64,000 bases of DNA, taken from the NCBI RefSeq assembly GCF_013343235.1, contig NZ_CP040094.1, positions 5,513,001-5,577,000 of the forward strand, written 5' to 3'. Made by a program: the position numbers and the translations under genes. This DNA comes from Nostoc sp. TCL240-02. GTDB taxonomy: Bacteria; Cyanobacteriota; Cyanobacteriia; Cyanobacteriales; Nostocaceae. This document shows positions 9,427-19,333 of the stretch, piece after piece. The notes under the pieces are model-generated. The model ran no database searches and was not told the DNA's origin. It saw only the letters and a list, made by a program, of their open reading frames with translations. The first letter of the stretch is position 1; each line of letters starts with the position of its first letter.

Positions 9427-10590
9427 ATGCAAAAGCATATTCTTTTAGTTTCTTTCCTACCACCAATGCCAGGAACTGGTAGTCCTATTATTTTAAAAAG
9501 ACATCTCAGCCAACTTGAGCTTCAAGGCTGGAAAATATCAATTGTAGTGCCAGAATCCTCTCTAAGGAATACAAATAAATTTTCCAGTTCGTGGCAAATT
9601 ATTCCTTTAACTGGTCGCAAATGGTGGTGGCCTCCTGTTAGACGGGAAATTTCAGGGCTATTAAAAATGCGTCTACCTCTTTGGCGATGGGAGTGTGAGC
9701 AATATCTAGTAAAAGAGCGACCATCAGTAATTTTGACGTGTCTTTGGGATATCTATCCTCTATTAGCTTTGCATTTATCACAAAGTTGGAACGTTCCTCT
9801 ATCAGTCATAATTCACGATCAAGAGGAAGTATGGGCAAAATCAGAAGACGAACGTTGCCGCATTAGGCAACGCTCTCTAACTATACTTAACAAAGCAGCT
9901 AGAATCTGGCCAGTTTCGTCAGAGCTTGCAAAAGTTTACAATCTTAACAATACCGAAAAAAGTTCTGTTCTTTATCCTATTCCTGAAAAAATCGATTGCA
10001 GTTTTGTGGAATGGAAAAGTAATTTCCAGTCCCATCCTGTTGTTGCTCATGCTGGAAGCTTACATCCATTTCAATTTACTAACTTTCTAATCCTTGCTCA
10101 AAGTCTGCAAAAAATAAATGGAATACTTTTAATCATTGCTTCTGGTGATAATCCTACTTTGACTAAGTTGCTTGATATATGCCCCAATGTAAAATATCAC
10201 GAGCCTTTTGAGCAAAATAAAGATGTTATCAGCTTTCTATCAGATAACGCTAGTTGTATATTGGTATCCTACTCCTTTTCCCTAGTTGAACAACCTTGGG
10301 CAGCCACTAGTTTTCCAAGCAAGTTAGTTGAGTTTTCAAAATTAGGTTTACCAATACTTATCCTGTCACCTCGCTCTACAGCCATATCTAAGTGGGCTGA
10401 GAGAACCCAGTGGCTTGCACACATTACCCAACTAGATAATGCAGAAATTTTGAATACTATAGTCAAGCTGACAAACCAAGAAAGTTGGATGCAAATATCT
10501 GAGCAAACACAGAAGTTTGCTCTTGATGAATTCAATCCAGAACGTATTCATTCACAGTTCGTGTCTGAGTTACCTGATAAGATATTTTAA
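9427..10590 (+). CDS. Glycosyltransferase, GT4-like (GT-B fold)
   Basis: A 387-residue protein with the GT-B start typical of group 1 transferases: HILLVSFLPPMPGTGSPI, then QGWKISIVVPE. The C-terminal half carries SFPSKLVEFSKLGLPILIL, the position where the donor-binding E-x7-E motif lies in GT4, here weakly conserved. The middle is rich in Trp (KWWWPPVRR). It could transfer from a nucleotide sugar with retention, but the divergent motif makes the donor unpredictable. A 225-bp AT-rich gap follows, one of the longer gaps in the cluster and a likely place for a promoter. Confidence 0.75.
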   Translation: MQKHILLVSFLPPMPGTGSPIILKRHLSQLELQGWKISIVVPESSLRNTNKFSSSWQIIPLTGRKWWWPPVRREISGLLKMRLPLWRWECEQYLVKERPSVILTCLWDIYPLLALHLSQSWNVPLSVIIHDQEEVWAKSEDERCRIRQRSLTILNKAARIWPVSSELAKVYNLNNTEKSSVLYPIPEKIDCSFVEWKSNFQSHPVVAHAGSLHPFQFTNFLILAQSLQKINGILLIIASGDNPTLTKLLDICPNVKYHEPFEQNKDVISFLSDNASCILVSYSFSLVEQPWAATSFPSKLVEFSKLGLPILILSPRSTAISKWAERTQWLAHITQLDNAEILNTIVKLTNQESWMQISEQTQKFALDEFNPERIHSQFVSELPDKIF

Positions 10591-10815
10591 TATTAATCAG
10601 AAATGATATGACGTTTTATAAATAAACATACAAATTAAAAACAAATTTTATTTATATGGATTTTAATAATATTTATAAATTGATTAATCATATATTTTAT
10701 CTACCTATATCAGAATTACAGAAGATGTATATAAATTATTGCTATACACTTGAGGAAAAGCAAAATACCAATTTTTCAAGTCTAAAATTGATAATTTTTG
10801 GAATTCGGTGATTGC

Positions 10816-12141
10816 ATGAAATTACTATTCATTATCCCCGAATATCCACCTTGCTCTGGTGGTGGAATAGCTACTTTTTACAGTAACCTGCTACCAGAAC
10901 TTTCTCGTCAAGGACATCAAGTTCGTGTAGTAGTCGGTAGTGCCTTTTCACCAGCAATAACCGACTATCAGGTAAACGGATTAACTATAGAATTTCTCAA
11001 ACCCCAAGCAGTAAATGCTAATCTTGCAAAATTTAATCGTTACCATGCAATTCCAGAATTTCAACGTCATCTTGCAGCTGCTTGGACAATATGGGAACAA
11101 GTAAACGGAGGTAAAGACTACGACTTAGTTGAAACAACAGATTGGGGTATGTTATTTGCCCCTTGGATTGTCTCAGAAAACAGCCCACCCACAGTTGTTC
11201 AACTTCATGCCAGCATTGGTCAAATAGATTTTTATGATCCTCAAATTGATAATCAACTCCAAGGTAGTTTGATTCGTTTATTAGAATTAAACCTACTATC
11301 GCTAGCAGATGAGTTACAAGCTAACAGTCAGTCTAATGCTAAGATTTGGCAAAAGATGACTGGCCGAGATGTTACCTATATTCCCCCAGCTTTGTCATCT
11401 AAGCCTATTACTAAACCATTAGATAAATCTGCCAATGGTTTAGTGGTAGGGCGAATTCAGTACTGGAAAGGGCCAACAATTCTCTGTGAGACCCTAAGAT
11501 TACTTGGAGAAAAATCACCTACTATCGACTGGATTGGTCGTGATACAGTTTATCGGGATTCAAAAACTTTAATGTCTGCCTATCTTACACAGACTTATCC
11601 TGATATTTGGGGAACAAAAATTCAGCCATTAGGAACTTTCTCTCCAGAAAAAACTTGCCAACTTCAAGCGATGGCAAATTTCATACTTGTACCTTCTATT
11701 TGGGACGTATTTAACTACACCTGTATAGAAGGCATGGTTCAAGGACAGCTTGTATTGTGTTCTCAGGGAGCTGGAGCAGCAGATTTGATTACTGATGGAG
11801 TCAATGGTTTAACTTTTAAAGTAGGTGATCCCCAAAGTTTAGCAAAAGGCTTGAATACTCTACTGAGTTGGAGTGTCGCAAAACGAGAAGAAATCGGCAA
11901 GGCTGCTCAAGAAACTGTCAAGACAAAACTTGCACCGACTAAAATTGCCCAACAAAGAATTGAAATTTATCAAAAGCTGATCAATAATGGTAGATTTTCA
12001 ATTCGTCCTAATTCTTGGTTAATTGATGCTGTTTCTCCTACACAGCCTTTAGGAAAACCATTAGCATTTCTTGATCGTTTACCTTTGCGTGAGTTGAGTA
12101 ATTATCTGTGGAAACGCAGTCTGCAAAAATTTCTAAGTTGA
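10816..12141 (+). CDS. Family 4 glycosyltransferase
   Basis: About 441 residues from the ATG at 10816; an upstream TTG at 10798 only adds MEFGDC. The GT-B fold is seen in KLLFIIPEYPPCSGGGIATF at the start and in the C-terminal donor site: VPSIWDVFNYTCIEGMVQG, then GVNGLTFKVGDPQSLA. The E-x7-E pattern is altered (D-x7-E), as in some GT4 members. It stops five bases before the next start, so the two are probably co-translated. Retaining glycosyl transfer to a lipid-linked intermediate is the family role. Confidence 0.87.
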   Translation: MKLLFIIPEYPPCSGGGIATFYSNLLPELSRQGHQVRVVVGSAFSPAITDYQVNGLTIEFLKPQAVNANLAKFNRYHAIPEFQRHLAAAWTIWEQVNGGKDYDLVETTDWGMLFAPWIVSENSPPTVVQLHASIGQIDFYDPQIDNQLQGSLIRLLELNLLSLADELQANSQSNAKIWQKMTGRDVTYIPPALSSKPITKPLDKSANGLVVGRIQYWKGPTILCETLRLLGEKSPTIDWIGRDTVYRDSKTLMSAYLTQTYPDIWGTKIQPLGTFSPEKTCQLQAMANFILVPSIWDVFNYTCIEGMVQGQLVLCSQGAGAADLITDGVNGLTFKVGDPQSLAKGLNTLLSWSVAKREEIGKAAQETVKTKLAPTKIAQQRIEIYQKLINNGRFSIRPNSWLIDAVSPTQPLGKPLAFLDRLPLRELSNYLWKRSLQKFLS

Positions 12142-12146
12142 TAGCT

Positions 12147-13112
12147 ATGACTAATCCTTCCTTAGCTTTATGTATTCCTGCTTACAATGCTACAGCTTAC
12201 ATACCACGATTACTTGAGTCTGCCTTAGCACAGACAATTCCGTTCGATGAAATCTGGGTTTATGACGATTGCAGCACCGATGAAACGGGGAAAGTCGCTG
12301 CTGAGTTTGGAGCTAAAGTTATTAGAGGAGAAATAAATCGCGGCTGTTCTCACGGTAAAAATGTGCTAGCAGAACTCACAACTTGTGAGTGGATTCATTT
12401 CCATGATGCTGATGATGCCCTATATCCAAATTTTGTAGAACAAGCTCATCAATGGATGGCGTTAGAGAATCCGCCAGATGTTGTGCTATTCAATTATGAA
12501 TGGCGACGGGATGATACTGGAGAGTTACTCGGTATTTGCAAGTTTAATGATGCTGAATTGAGACGAGATGCGATCGCATACACAATTCGACAACAAATTA
12601 ATCCCTTTTGTGGGTTGTATCGCCGTTCGGCATACCTACAGGCAGGTGGTTATGACACTGATCCATTAGTACTTTACAACGAGGATGTAGCATTCCATTG
12701 TCGGATGGCGATCGCAGGTTTAAAATTTGCGGCTGAACCGACAACTACAATCATTAATTACTATCGAGCTAATTCTATGTCCTCTGCTAACCAAATTCAA
12801 TGTGCTCAAGCACAATTTCATGTTATGCGGAAGGTATCTGAATCTCTCAAAGGGAAATACTCTCATGAAATTTCTAAAAAACTTTGGGGAATTGCTGGAG
12901 TTTCTGCTGCTTATTTAGACTGGAAAACTGCTGATAGCTGTGTAAATCTAGCTTTCTCCCTTCACAGTAAAACTCCTAATCATTTAAGTGCTTTATTCCG
13001 GCTATTATGTAATTTTAATCCTTATTTTGCTATTCGTTTTAGAGAGTGGTTAATTAGATTCTTTAAGCCACAGCTTCGCCAGCAAATAATTACAGGGTCT
13101 GAGAGACTCTAA
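12147..13112 (+). CDS. Family 2 glycosyltransferase
   Basis: A GT2 enzyme of 321 residues starting at the ATG at 12147, five bases after the preceding stop; a longer in-frame start at 12108 would overlap that gene by 34 bases and adds no conserved residues. Motifs are LALCIPAYNATAYI, YDDCSTDETG and FHDADDALYP (metal site), then YNEDVAFHCRMA with the likely catalytic base. The C-terminal 60 residues contain aromatic and basic residues (FAIRFREWLIRFF) and may touch the membrane. Confidence 0.87.
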   Translation: MTNPSLALCIPAYNATAYIPRLLESALAQTIPFDEIWVYDDCSTDETGKVAAEFGAKVIRGEINRGCSHGKNVLAELTTCEWIHFHDADDALYPNFVEQAHQWMALENPPDVVLFNYEWRRDDTGELLGICKFNDAELRRDAIAYTIRQQINPFCGLYRRSAYLQAGGYDTDPLVLYNEDVAFHCRMAIAGLKFAAEPTTTIINYYRANSMSSANQIQCAQAQFHVMRKVSESLKGKYSHEISKKLWGIAGVSAAYLDWKTADSCVNLAFSLHSKTPNHLSALFRLLCNFNPYFAIRFREWLIRFFKPQLRQQIITGSERL

Positions 13113-13226
13113 AATTGTTGCTGCATGTGAATGGGCAAGATTTTACGGGCTATCTAAATAATACTCAAGAATTCAGTCCGCAATCAGCATTTAGCTCTTT
13201 AAAATTGGCTACAAATAACAATTAAA

Positions 13227-14201
13227 ATGTCAATAAGTCCATTAGTCTCAATACTCATACCTGTTTACAATGCCGAGCCATATCTGCGAGAAACTCTAGA
13301 CTCGGCTCTAAATCAAACTTGGCGAAATATAGAAATAATATTAGTTGATGATGGCTCTAAAGATGACAGCTTAGTGATCGCTAAAAGCTACAAATCAAAG
13401 GGTGTAAAAGTGATTTCTCAAGGTCAAAATAAAGGACAAACGGCCGCCTTAAACAGATGTTTGGCAGAAGCAAAGGGTGACTTTATTCAATACCTTGATG
13501 CTGATGACATTTTAGAACCACAAAAAATTGAAGTACAAATTAAGCGTCTTTTAGAAGAACCTAGCGGTACTCTGGCGATCGCACCCTGGGCAAGATTTTA
13601 TCACAATGATTTGTTAACCGCGAAATTTGTACCCAATAACGACTGGTGCGACTTTGATGATCCCATTGCTTGGCTAGTGGAATGTTGGACAGGTCACGGA
13701 ACAATGCCCCCAGGCTCTTGGCTATATCCACGAGAAATCATTGAAAAGACTGGCTTATGGCATGAGGAACTAACACTGAATAATGATATGGAATATTTTA
13801 CAAGAGCCGTACTTGCCAGTAGGCGCTTAGTTTTTTGTCCTGAAGCTAAATGGTACTATCGTTCAGGAAACCCTAGCTTGAGTGGACAACGCTCTGAAAA
13901 AGCCTTGTGGTCTCAATATGAAGTCATTCGACTCAGTACAGAACGATTATTAAGTGTTGAAAATAGCGATCGGACACGTTATGCTGCTGCTTGCTCTTGG
14001 CAGCACTTTGTTTTTCTTGCTTATCATCGTTTACCAGAGTTAGTGCAATATGCAGAGAAGAAAATTACTGAACTTGGCGGTTGTGATGTCAAGCCAGGCG
14101 GTGGCTCACTATTTAGAGTCTTAAGAGATATTTTTGGCTGGAAGGCTGCAATGAATTTGCAAAGATTTTACTATCGGTATCGCTATCAAATAAATTACTA
14201 A
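13227..14201 (+). CDS. Family 2 glycosyltransferase
   Basis: A 324-residue GT2 protein with textbook motifs: VSILIPVYNAEPYL, ILVDDGSKDDS, and YLDADDILEP at the metal site. The acceptor part holds ELTLNNDMEYFTRAV. It resembles the bacterial WcaA/ExoU-like group, but the linkage cannot be deduced. It is flanked by gaps of 114 and 65 bp, all on the same strand, and belongs to the same cluster. Confidence 0.88.
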   Translation: MSISPLVSILIPVYNAEPYLRETLDSALNQTWRNIEIILVDDGSKDDSLVIAKSYKSKGVKVISQGQNKGQTAALNRCLAEAKGDFIQYLDADDILEPQKIEVQIKRLLEEPSGTLAIAPWARFYHNDLLTAKFVPNNDWCDFDDPIAWLVECWTGHGTMPPGSWLYPREIIEKTGLWHEELTLNNDMEYFTRAVLASRRLVFCPEAKWYYRSGNPSLSGQRSEKALWSQYEVIRLSTERLLSVENSDRTRYAAACSWQHFVFLAYHRLPELVQYAEKKITELGGCDVKPGGGSLFRVLRDIFGWKAAMNLQRFYYRYRYQINY

Positions 14202-14255
14202 ATAGTTTATTAACTCCAGTGCAGTCATTTTTATAATTTTAATTGCTAGAAAAAA

Positions 14256-14260
14256 GAGGA
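14256..14260 (+). promoter_or_regulatory. Ribosome-binding site deciding a TTG start
   Basis: GAGGA lies six bases before the TTG at 14267. The alternative in-frame TTG at 14243 has no such site upstream, so 14267 is the better start for the following glycosyltransferase. Confidence 0.6.
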
Positions 14261-14266
14261 AATAAT

Positions 14267-15376
14267 TTGCCAAACAAAATAAAGAAAGGTCTTTTTGTAA
14301 CTTTCTCCGTCTATGTTAATAGTGCTTTTGGTGGAGTGCAGCGCTGCACAAAGGAATATCAAGAAGTTATTGAAGCGGCAGGATGGAGCTTAGAAGTTTT
14401 AGCGTATGAAATAGATCGCCGATGGCAGGCGAGAATTTTCCGTAAACTTAAACCATCGAGCTTTTATAATCGCATTCCGCAGTCTTTTATTGATGCCTTA
14501 ATTGCACAAGTTCAATCAGAACATATTCCTTACGTATTTCTCAATCAAGTGGATGCGTTACCTATTGCACCATACTTAAAAAGTGCTGTACCAGATGTCA
14601 AGATTGTCTTGCTATCCCATGGGGCGCAGTTTGTCGATGATTTTCTTGCAACGCAGAATCAAACTTCAATATCTCCAAGGAAGCGATCGCATCTAACTAA
14701 TACAATTCTTGATGAGATGCAACTTAGACAACATATAGATCATGTATTTACATTAAGTGAGCAAGAAATCGCATTTGAGCGTTGGCTAGGCGCAAAGTCC
14801 GTAAGTTGGCTGCCTCGCATTATTTTACCAAAGCCTCTAGACTGGAGACCGATTGCTGGTCGTGCAGGGTTTGTTGGCACATTAGATCATCAACCAAACT
14901 ATGAAGGACTGCTAAGTATTTTGACTAACTTGCAAACTAGGAAAGATTTTGAAGGAACTATCAGAATAGTCAGTAGTTCAAAAGAACTTGGCAAATATTT
15001 ACAAGAGCGGTTTCATTTCGTTAAATATCTAGGTCGCCTTGATAACGAAGACCTTAAAAATGAAGCATCAACTTGGACATGGTTTATTCATCCTTTATTT
15101 ATATGGTCTCGCGGCTGTAGCACTAAGCTAGCTGATGCGCTGGAGTGGCAAATACCTGTGCTAACCACTGAAGCAGGTTGTAGAGGATACACATGGCAAA
15201 AAGGCAATGTGATTAGATTCGATGCAATAAACGAGTATTCTTCTTATTTATGTGGCAAGGACTCAGAATATGATATATCTTTAGTCAGACAAAAACTAAT
15301 CCTAGCCTCAGAAACATCTCCTTCTGTTCTTGATGTCGCTGCATTAGCTAAACTAGCTTTGAACAAAATAAGCTAA
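14267..15376 (+). CDS. Glycosyltransferase, GT4-like
   Basis: A protein of about 369 residues beginning with a TTG codon. The N-terminus (KGLFVTFSVYVNSAFGGVQ) carries the GGVQ loop common in group 1 transferases. The C-terminal half has RAGFVGTLDHQPNYEGL and SRGCSTKLADALEWQIPVL, equivalent to the nucleotide-sugar-binding region of GT-B enzymes that includes GCSTKL. It lacks a clean E-x7-E. Family membership is clear at fold level, but donor and acceptor are not. Confidence 0.78.
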   Translation: MPNKIKKGLFVTFSVYVNSAFGGVQRCTKEYQEVIEAAGWSLEVLAYEIDRRWQARIFRKLKPSSFYNRIPQSFIDALIAQVQSEHIPYVFLNQVDALPIAPYLKSAVPDVKIVLLSHGAQFVDDFLATQNQTSISPRKRSHLTNTILDEMQLRQHIDHVFTLSEQEIAFERWLGAKSVSWLPRIILPKPLDWRPIAGRAGFVGTLDHQPNYEGLLSILTNLQTRKDFEGTIRIVSSSKELGKYLQERFHFVKYLGRLDNEDLKNEASTWTWFIHPLFIWSRGCSTKLADALEWQIPVLTTEAGCRGYTWQKGNVIRFDAINEYSSYLCGKDSEYDISLVRQKLILASETSPSVLDVAALAKLALNKIS

Positions 15377-15492
15377 TCTGCATTTTAATTTTTGGGCTGA
15401 GTCCCTAACAGAAAAAGCTTCATAGCGATCATCAGAAAATTTTTATGCGTGACTGATGCTCGGAAAAACCCTAGTCGTCATTATCCAAATTT

Positions 15493-16218
15493 ATGAATAA
15501 CTTTTTAACAGCATTAAAAGAAGAAATTAAAAATAAAATCTCTAATAGAGGATGGATAGTTCGCCAACTCAAGGGTTTGTCAGCAGGTATAGATATTTCC
15601 TATGACATGTTTAACCGACTTGATTCACGTAATTTAAAAATAATATTTGATTGTGGCGCTCATCGGGGTGAAACGGCAATCGACTTTAGAAAAAAATTTC
15701 CATCAGCACAAATCTATTCATTCGAGCCAGTAAAAAATAACTTTGAACATCTAAAAAAGAACGTCGAAAAGTACCCCGAAATTTATTGTTATAATTTTGC
15801 ATTAGGAGATAAAGAAGAAACTGTTGATATTCGACTTCAGTCAGATTCACAAACTCATTCTCTAAATAACAGGTTGCTGGTAAAAGAAGAAAAAAATTCA
15901 GAGGTCATTAAAGTCGTCACTATTGACGATTTTTTATCTTCTTCTAACATACTTAGTATTGACTTACTCAAGATTGACACAGAAGGATACGAGGTTAAGG
16001 TCTTACAAGGGGCAAAGCAAAGCCTAGCAAGCAACAAGATAAACTTTATTCTAGCTGAGTCAACAATTTTAGAAAATGATAACTGCCATACTAATCTTGC
16101 ACTAATAAATGATTACTTGAAAGTCTATGGATATCAAATAACAGCTATTTACGATCAGGTTATTTGGAAGAATCCCAGTCGATTGTCGTATTTTAATGTA
16201 CTTTTTTCAAGACATTAG
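15493..16218 (+). CDS. FkbM-family SAM-dependent methyltransferase
   Basis: A 241-residue methyltransferase. The SAM-binding motif I is IIFDCGAHRGETAIDF (about residues 50-65), motif II is IYSFEPVKNN, and the C-terminal part has LLKIDTEGYEVKVLQGA, the FkbM hallmark. Family members O-methylate sugars or polyketides. Here a sugar hydroxyl of the repeat unit is the likely target. A second FkbM gene lies at 18508, so two positions may be methylated. Its stop is 15 bp before the next gene, which has a GAGGGA ribosome-binding site. Confidence 0.87.
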   Translation: MNNFLTALKEEIKNKISNRGWIVRQLKGLSAGIDISYDMFNRLDSRNLKIIFDCGAHRGETAIDFRKKFPSAQIYSFEPVKNNFEHLKKNVEKYPEIYCYNFALGDKEETVDIRLQSDSQTHSLNNRLLVKEEKNSEVIKVVTIDDFLSSSNILSIDLLKIDTEGYEVKVLQGAKQSLASNKINFILAESTILENDNCHTNLALINDYLKVYGYQITAIYDQVIWKNPSRLSYFNVLFSRH

Positions 16219-16233
16219 AGGGAAATCAAAATA

Positions 16234-17229
16234 ATGACCGAGCAACACACTGTAAAAGTGCATATCGTGACTTATAGAAGACCGCATCTTTTGGTTAGAG
16301 CATTAAAAAGTTTAATTAAGCAAACTCATACATCATGGATCGCAGAAGTTATTAATGACGATCCGACAGATGATAGCGTCAACCAAGTTATCAAAAATCT
16401 AAATGATTCTAGGATATTTCTATCTCAACCAATGATTCATAGAGGAGGCACAGAAAATTTTAACTATGCTTTTCGAGCGCAAGACACTAAGTATGCCTGC
16501 CTACTTGAAGATGATAATTGGTATCAAGAAGATTTTTTACAGTGTATGATATCTGCATTGACTAATTTTCCTAATGTAGAACTTGCTTGTGCCAATGAAA
16601 TTATCTGGAAAGAGGAACCAGATGGTAGCTGGTTAAATACGCAAAAAACAATTTGGGAATATGACAACGATTTTGAATTATTCGAATCTAATTTATTAGA
16701 CAAATGTGGTTCTGCTAAAATATGTAATAGTTCAATGTTTTGGAAGACAAAAAACTCACCTAGTTGGCAAACACCACAGTCAATTCCTATAGACGTAACT
16801 GAGCATTTTCGAGAACGGGTTATCCCACATCCTATATTGCTAGTAAAAAAACCACTTGTAAATTACGCTGAAACTATTGACTCTTATAGGTCTTCTGATG
16901 TCTCAAAATGGGGATCTTACCAAGTTTTGTTAATTGGCTCCATATTTGAAACAGTTTATGTTGATATGGTTGATATGAGACAACAGTTAGCTCATTCTCT
17001 TTGGCAAAAAGCATTTACATCTCAAAAGCAACTATACACATCTTTACTATTTACTGCACTTGTGTTTACAGAAGCAAAGATATTATGGTCAATGTGTCCT
17101 CTAAACCTCAAGTTAAGGTTTCTAATGACTATCGTAAGAAGACCAATATCGTCTCTGCTAATTTTAAAATCAAAAATCCTGCAAGAAGAAGCTTATAAAT
17201 TTCTGGTTAACAGCAAAAATTTTACTTAG
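16234..17229 (+). CDS. Family 2 glycosyltransferase-like protein
   Basis: A 331-residue GT2-type protein: VKVHIVTYRRPHLLVRALKS at the start, INDDPTDDS, and the metal-site motif LLEDDNWY near residue 91. The C-terminal third is rich in hydrophobic residues. The DxD motif is present as EDDN, so activity is likely. The start ATG has GAGGGA about ten bases upstream. It is followed at 20 bp by a small membrane ORF. Confidence 0.8.
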   Translation: MTEQHTVKVHIVTYRRPHLLVRALKSLIKQTHTSWIAEVINDDPTDDSVNQVIKNLNDSRIFLSQPMIHRGGTENFNYAFRAQDTKYACLLEDDNWYQEDFLQCMISALTNFPNVELACANEIIWKEEPDGSWLNTQKTIWEYDNDFELFESNLLDKCGSAKICNSSMFWKTKNSPSWQTPQSIPIDVTEHFRERVIPHPILLVKKPLVNYAETIDSYRSSDVSKWGSYQVLLIGSIFETVYVDMVDMRQQLAHSLWQKAFTSQKQLYTSLLFTALVFTEAKILWSMCPLNLKLRFLMTIVRRPISSLLILKSKILQEEAYKFLVNSKNFT

Positions 17230-17248
17230 CTCTTATCATTTTTTATTT

Positions 17249-17467
17249 ATGATAGAAAGCACTATAAATCTTATAGCTATAAGTTTAGGATTAGCTTCTA
17301 TTTTTATTCCTGCCGATCCTCGATTAGGTTTATTGAAGTATTCGGTATTGTCGGTATTGGGTGAGTTTATTTGTGGTTCACTAGTATTCATGGCTCTTTG
17401 GCAAACAGATTTCATTTTTGTATCACATCATAGTTCTCTAATATCTGATAAGCGTTGGGCAGCCTAA
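17249..17467 (+). CDS. Small hydrophobic protein, unknown
   Basis: A 72-residue ORF with two hydrophobic stretches (about residues 5-20 and 30-52) that could each cross the membrane. It resembles nothing I can name. Support for it being real is positional: it fills the gap between two cluster genes exactly, and its stop lies one base before the next ATG. No ribosome-binding site is visible. It could also be the leftover of a larger membrane gene such as a flippase. Confidence 0.4.
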   Translation: MIESTINLIAISLGLASIFIPADPRLGLLKYSVLSVLGEFICGSLVFMALWQTDFIFVSHHSSLISDKRWAA

Positions 17468-17468
17468 A

Positions 17469-18497
17469 ATGCGTATTCTACTCACTGCCGATCCGGAACT
17501 TCCAGTACCACCAAAACTTTATGGTGGTATTGAACGTATTGTTGATTTATTGGTTACAGGATTACAAACTCGTGGCCACACCGTGGGACTAGTTGCTCAC
17601 CCTGACTCAACCTCAAAAGTAACTCAATTCTTTCCTTGGCCAGGGAAGCGATCGCAAAACAAATTTGATGCATTGCAGAATACAATGACCCTATGGTCAG
17701 CAGTAAAGAAGTTTCAGCCCGACATTATCCATAGTTTCTCTCGCATCCTCTATTTATTACCTCTGTTACCGTCTAGCCTCCCCAAGGTGATGTCTTATCA
17801 GCGAGATCCCAGCTATCACACCACTCGCTGGGGTACAAAGCTTGCTAAGGGTTCTCTAACTTTTACAGGTTGTAGTGATTATATTTGTAGCATCGGACGA
17901 ACTGCCGGGGGAGTTTGGCATACGATCCACAACTGTGTGGAACTAGAAAAATACACTTTCCAACCAAAGGTAGCTCCCGATGCACCACTGGTATTTCTCG
18001 GCAGAGTAGAGCAGATTAAAGGAGCGCATAATGCGATCGCTATTGCTAAAAAAACCGGACGCAGCTTAATCATTGCTGGTAATCATATTACAACTGGAGA
18101 AGCAGGAAAGTACTGGCAAGATGAGATCCTTCCTCACTTGGGAAAAGATGGAATTGAGTATGTTGGACCTGTCAACGATGCTCAGAAAAATGATTTATTA
18201 GGACAAGCTGCTGCCATGATTGTACCAATAGAATGGGAGGAACCTTTCGGGATTGTTTTTGCTGAAGCTCTCGCTTGTGGAACTCCTGTCATATCTTGTC
18301 CCAGAGGTGCATTACCAGAGATTGTACGTCAAGGTATTGACGGATACTTGATTAACACTATTGATGAAGCAGTTGTTGCTGTTAACCAATTACTAAATAT
18401 TGATCGTTATCAATGTCGTCAACGGGCTGAAAAACATTTTTCAGCTTCTGTTATTTTAGAACAGTACGAAAAACTTTATCATAACCTTTTGTTTTAG
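17469..18497 (+). CDS. Family 4 glycosyltransferase
   Basis: A 342-residue GT4 enzyme. The start MRILLTADPELPVPPKLYGG is followed by the glycine loop GGIERIV used to bind the diphosphate of the donor. The donor-site E-x7-E is intact in EEPFGIVFAEALACG, with PEIVRQGIDGYLI after it. Of the GT4 genes here it is closest to the canonical pattern (RfaB/PimA-like), predicting a retaining transferase. Confidence 0.9.
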   Translation: MRILLTADPELPVPPKLYGGIERIVDLLVTGLQTRGHTVGLVAHPDSTSKVTQFFPWPGKRSQNKFDALQNTMTLWSAVKKFQPDIIHSFSRILYLLPLLPSSLPKVMSYQRDPSYHTTRWGTKLAKGSLTFTGCSDYICSIGRTAGGVWHTIHNCVELEKYTFQPKVAPDAPLVFLGRVEQIKGAHNAIAIAKKTGRSLIIAGNHITTGEAGKYWQDEILPHLGKDGIEYVGPVNDAQKNDLLGQAAAMIVPIEWEEPFGIVFAEALACGTPVISCPRGALPEIVRQGIDGYLINTIDEAVVAVNQLLNIDRYQCRQRAEKHFSASVILEQYEKLYHNLLF

Positions 18498-18507
18498 TTA
18501 AAAGAAG

Positions 18508-19320
18508 ATGAGCATAGAAACAATTTCTTTACCTTTACCTCTAACTTGGATACAAGCGCTGGATTTTAAACATAAATTGGGAATTTGCGAACGATTGTTT
18601 GGTGAGGCGATCGCATTAAAAGGCATTTGTTGGGTGGAAACCGGAGCAGGAATTCCCTGGAAGCTTGATTTGACAAATTGCACCCATCGCTGGATTGTTT
18701 ATGGCAAATATGAAGGAGCAGCATTTCTAAACTGGGCGAAAAAATTTCTTCCTAGCGATGGTATTGTTGTAGACTCAGGTGCAAATATCGGCCAAATGTT
18801 AATGTACTTAGCTCAGTGGCTACCGCAAGGTAAAATACTAGCATTTGAACCCGGTACTGAAGCAGGCAACTGGCTAAAAGAATGTTTAGCAATTAACACC
18901 ACTCTGCCCGTAGAAATAATTCAGGCAGGACTTGGTGCATCTGTGGCTCAATTACGTCTCAACCATATTGGAGATAGCTTGGGACATGGTGCTTGGAGCC
19001 AAATATCTGAAACTGAAGGTGAAAAAATTCAGATAGTACGTCTAGAAGACGAATTAACTGCACGTTCTATTACAACAGTAGATTTGTGGAAGTTGGATGT
19101 AGAAGGTTATGAGATTTCAGCCTTACAAGGTGCAGAAACCTTTTTAAAGGAGCAACGGATAAAAGCTATTTACGCAGAGATGACTGATGAAAATGGGCAG
19201 CGAATTCGAGATTATCTTTCTCAGTTTGGCTATAGCTGTTACTTATTTGACTCACGAGGTAAAATATATTCTCCAAGTCAATGGCCAAGTCATACTAACG
19301 GACTTTTCCTGCCTAATTAA
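18508..19320 (+). CDS. FkbM-family SAM-dependent methyltransferase
   Basis: A 270-residue protein with SAM motif I in VVDSGANIGQMLMYLAQ, motif II KILAFEPGTEAG and the FkbM signature WKLDVEGYEISALQGAE. The first 70 residues (HRWIVYGKYEGAAFLNWAKK) form an extension not present in the copy at 15493, so the two are not recent duplicates. Likely an O-methyltransferase for a second sugar of the glycan. It starts 11 bp after the preceding glycosyltransferase. Confidence 0.86.
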   Translation: MSIETISLPLPLTWIQALDFKHKLGICERLFGEAIALKGICWVETGAGIPWKLDLTNCTHRWIVYGKYEGAAFLNWAKKFLPSDGIVVDSGANIGQMLMYLAQWLPQGKILAFEPGTEAGNWLKECLAINTTLPVEIIQAGLGASVAQLRLNHIGDSLGHGAWSQISETEGEKIQIVRLEDELTARSITTVDLWKLDVEGYEISALQGAETFLKEQRIKAIYAEMTDENGQRIRDYLSQFGYSCYLFDSRGKIYSPSQWPSHTNGLFLPN

Positions 19321-19333
19321 ATTGTAATATGCA

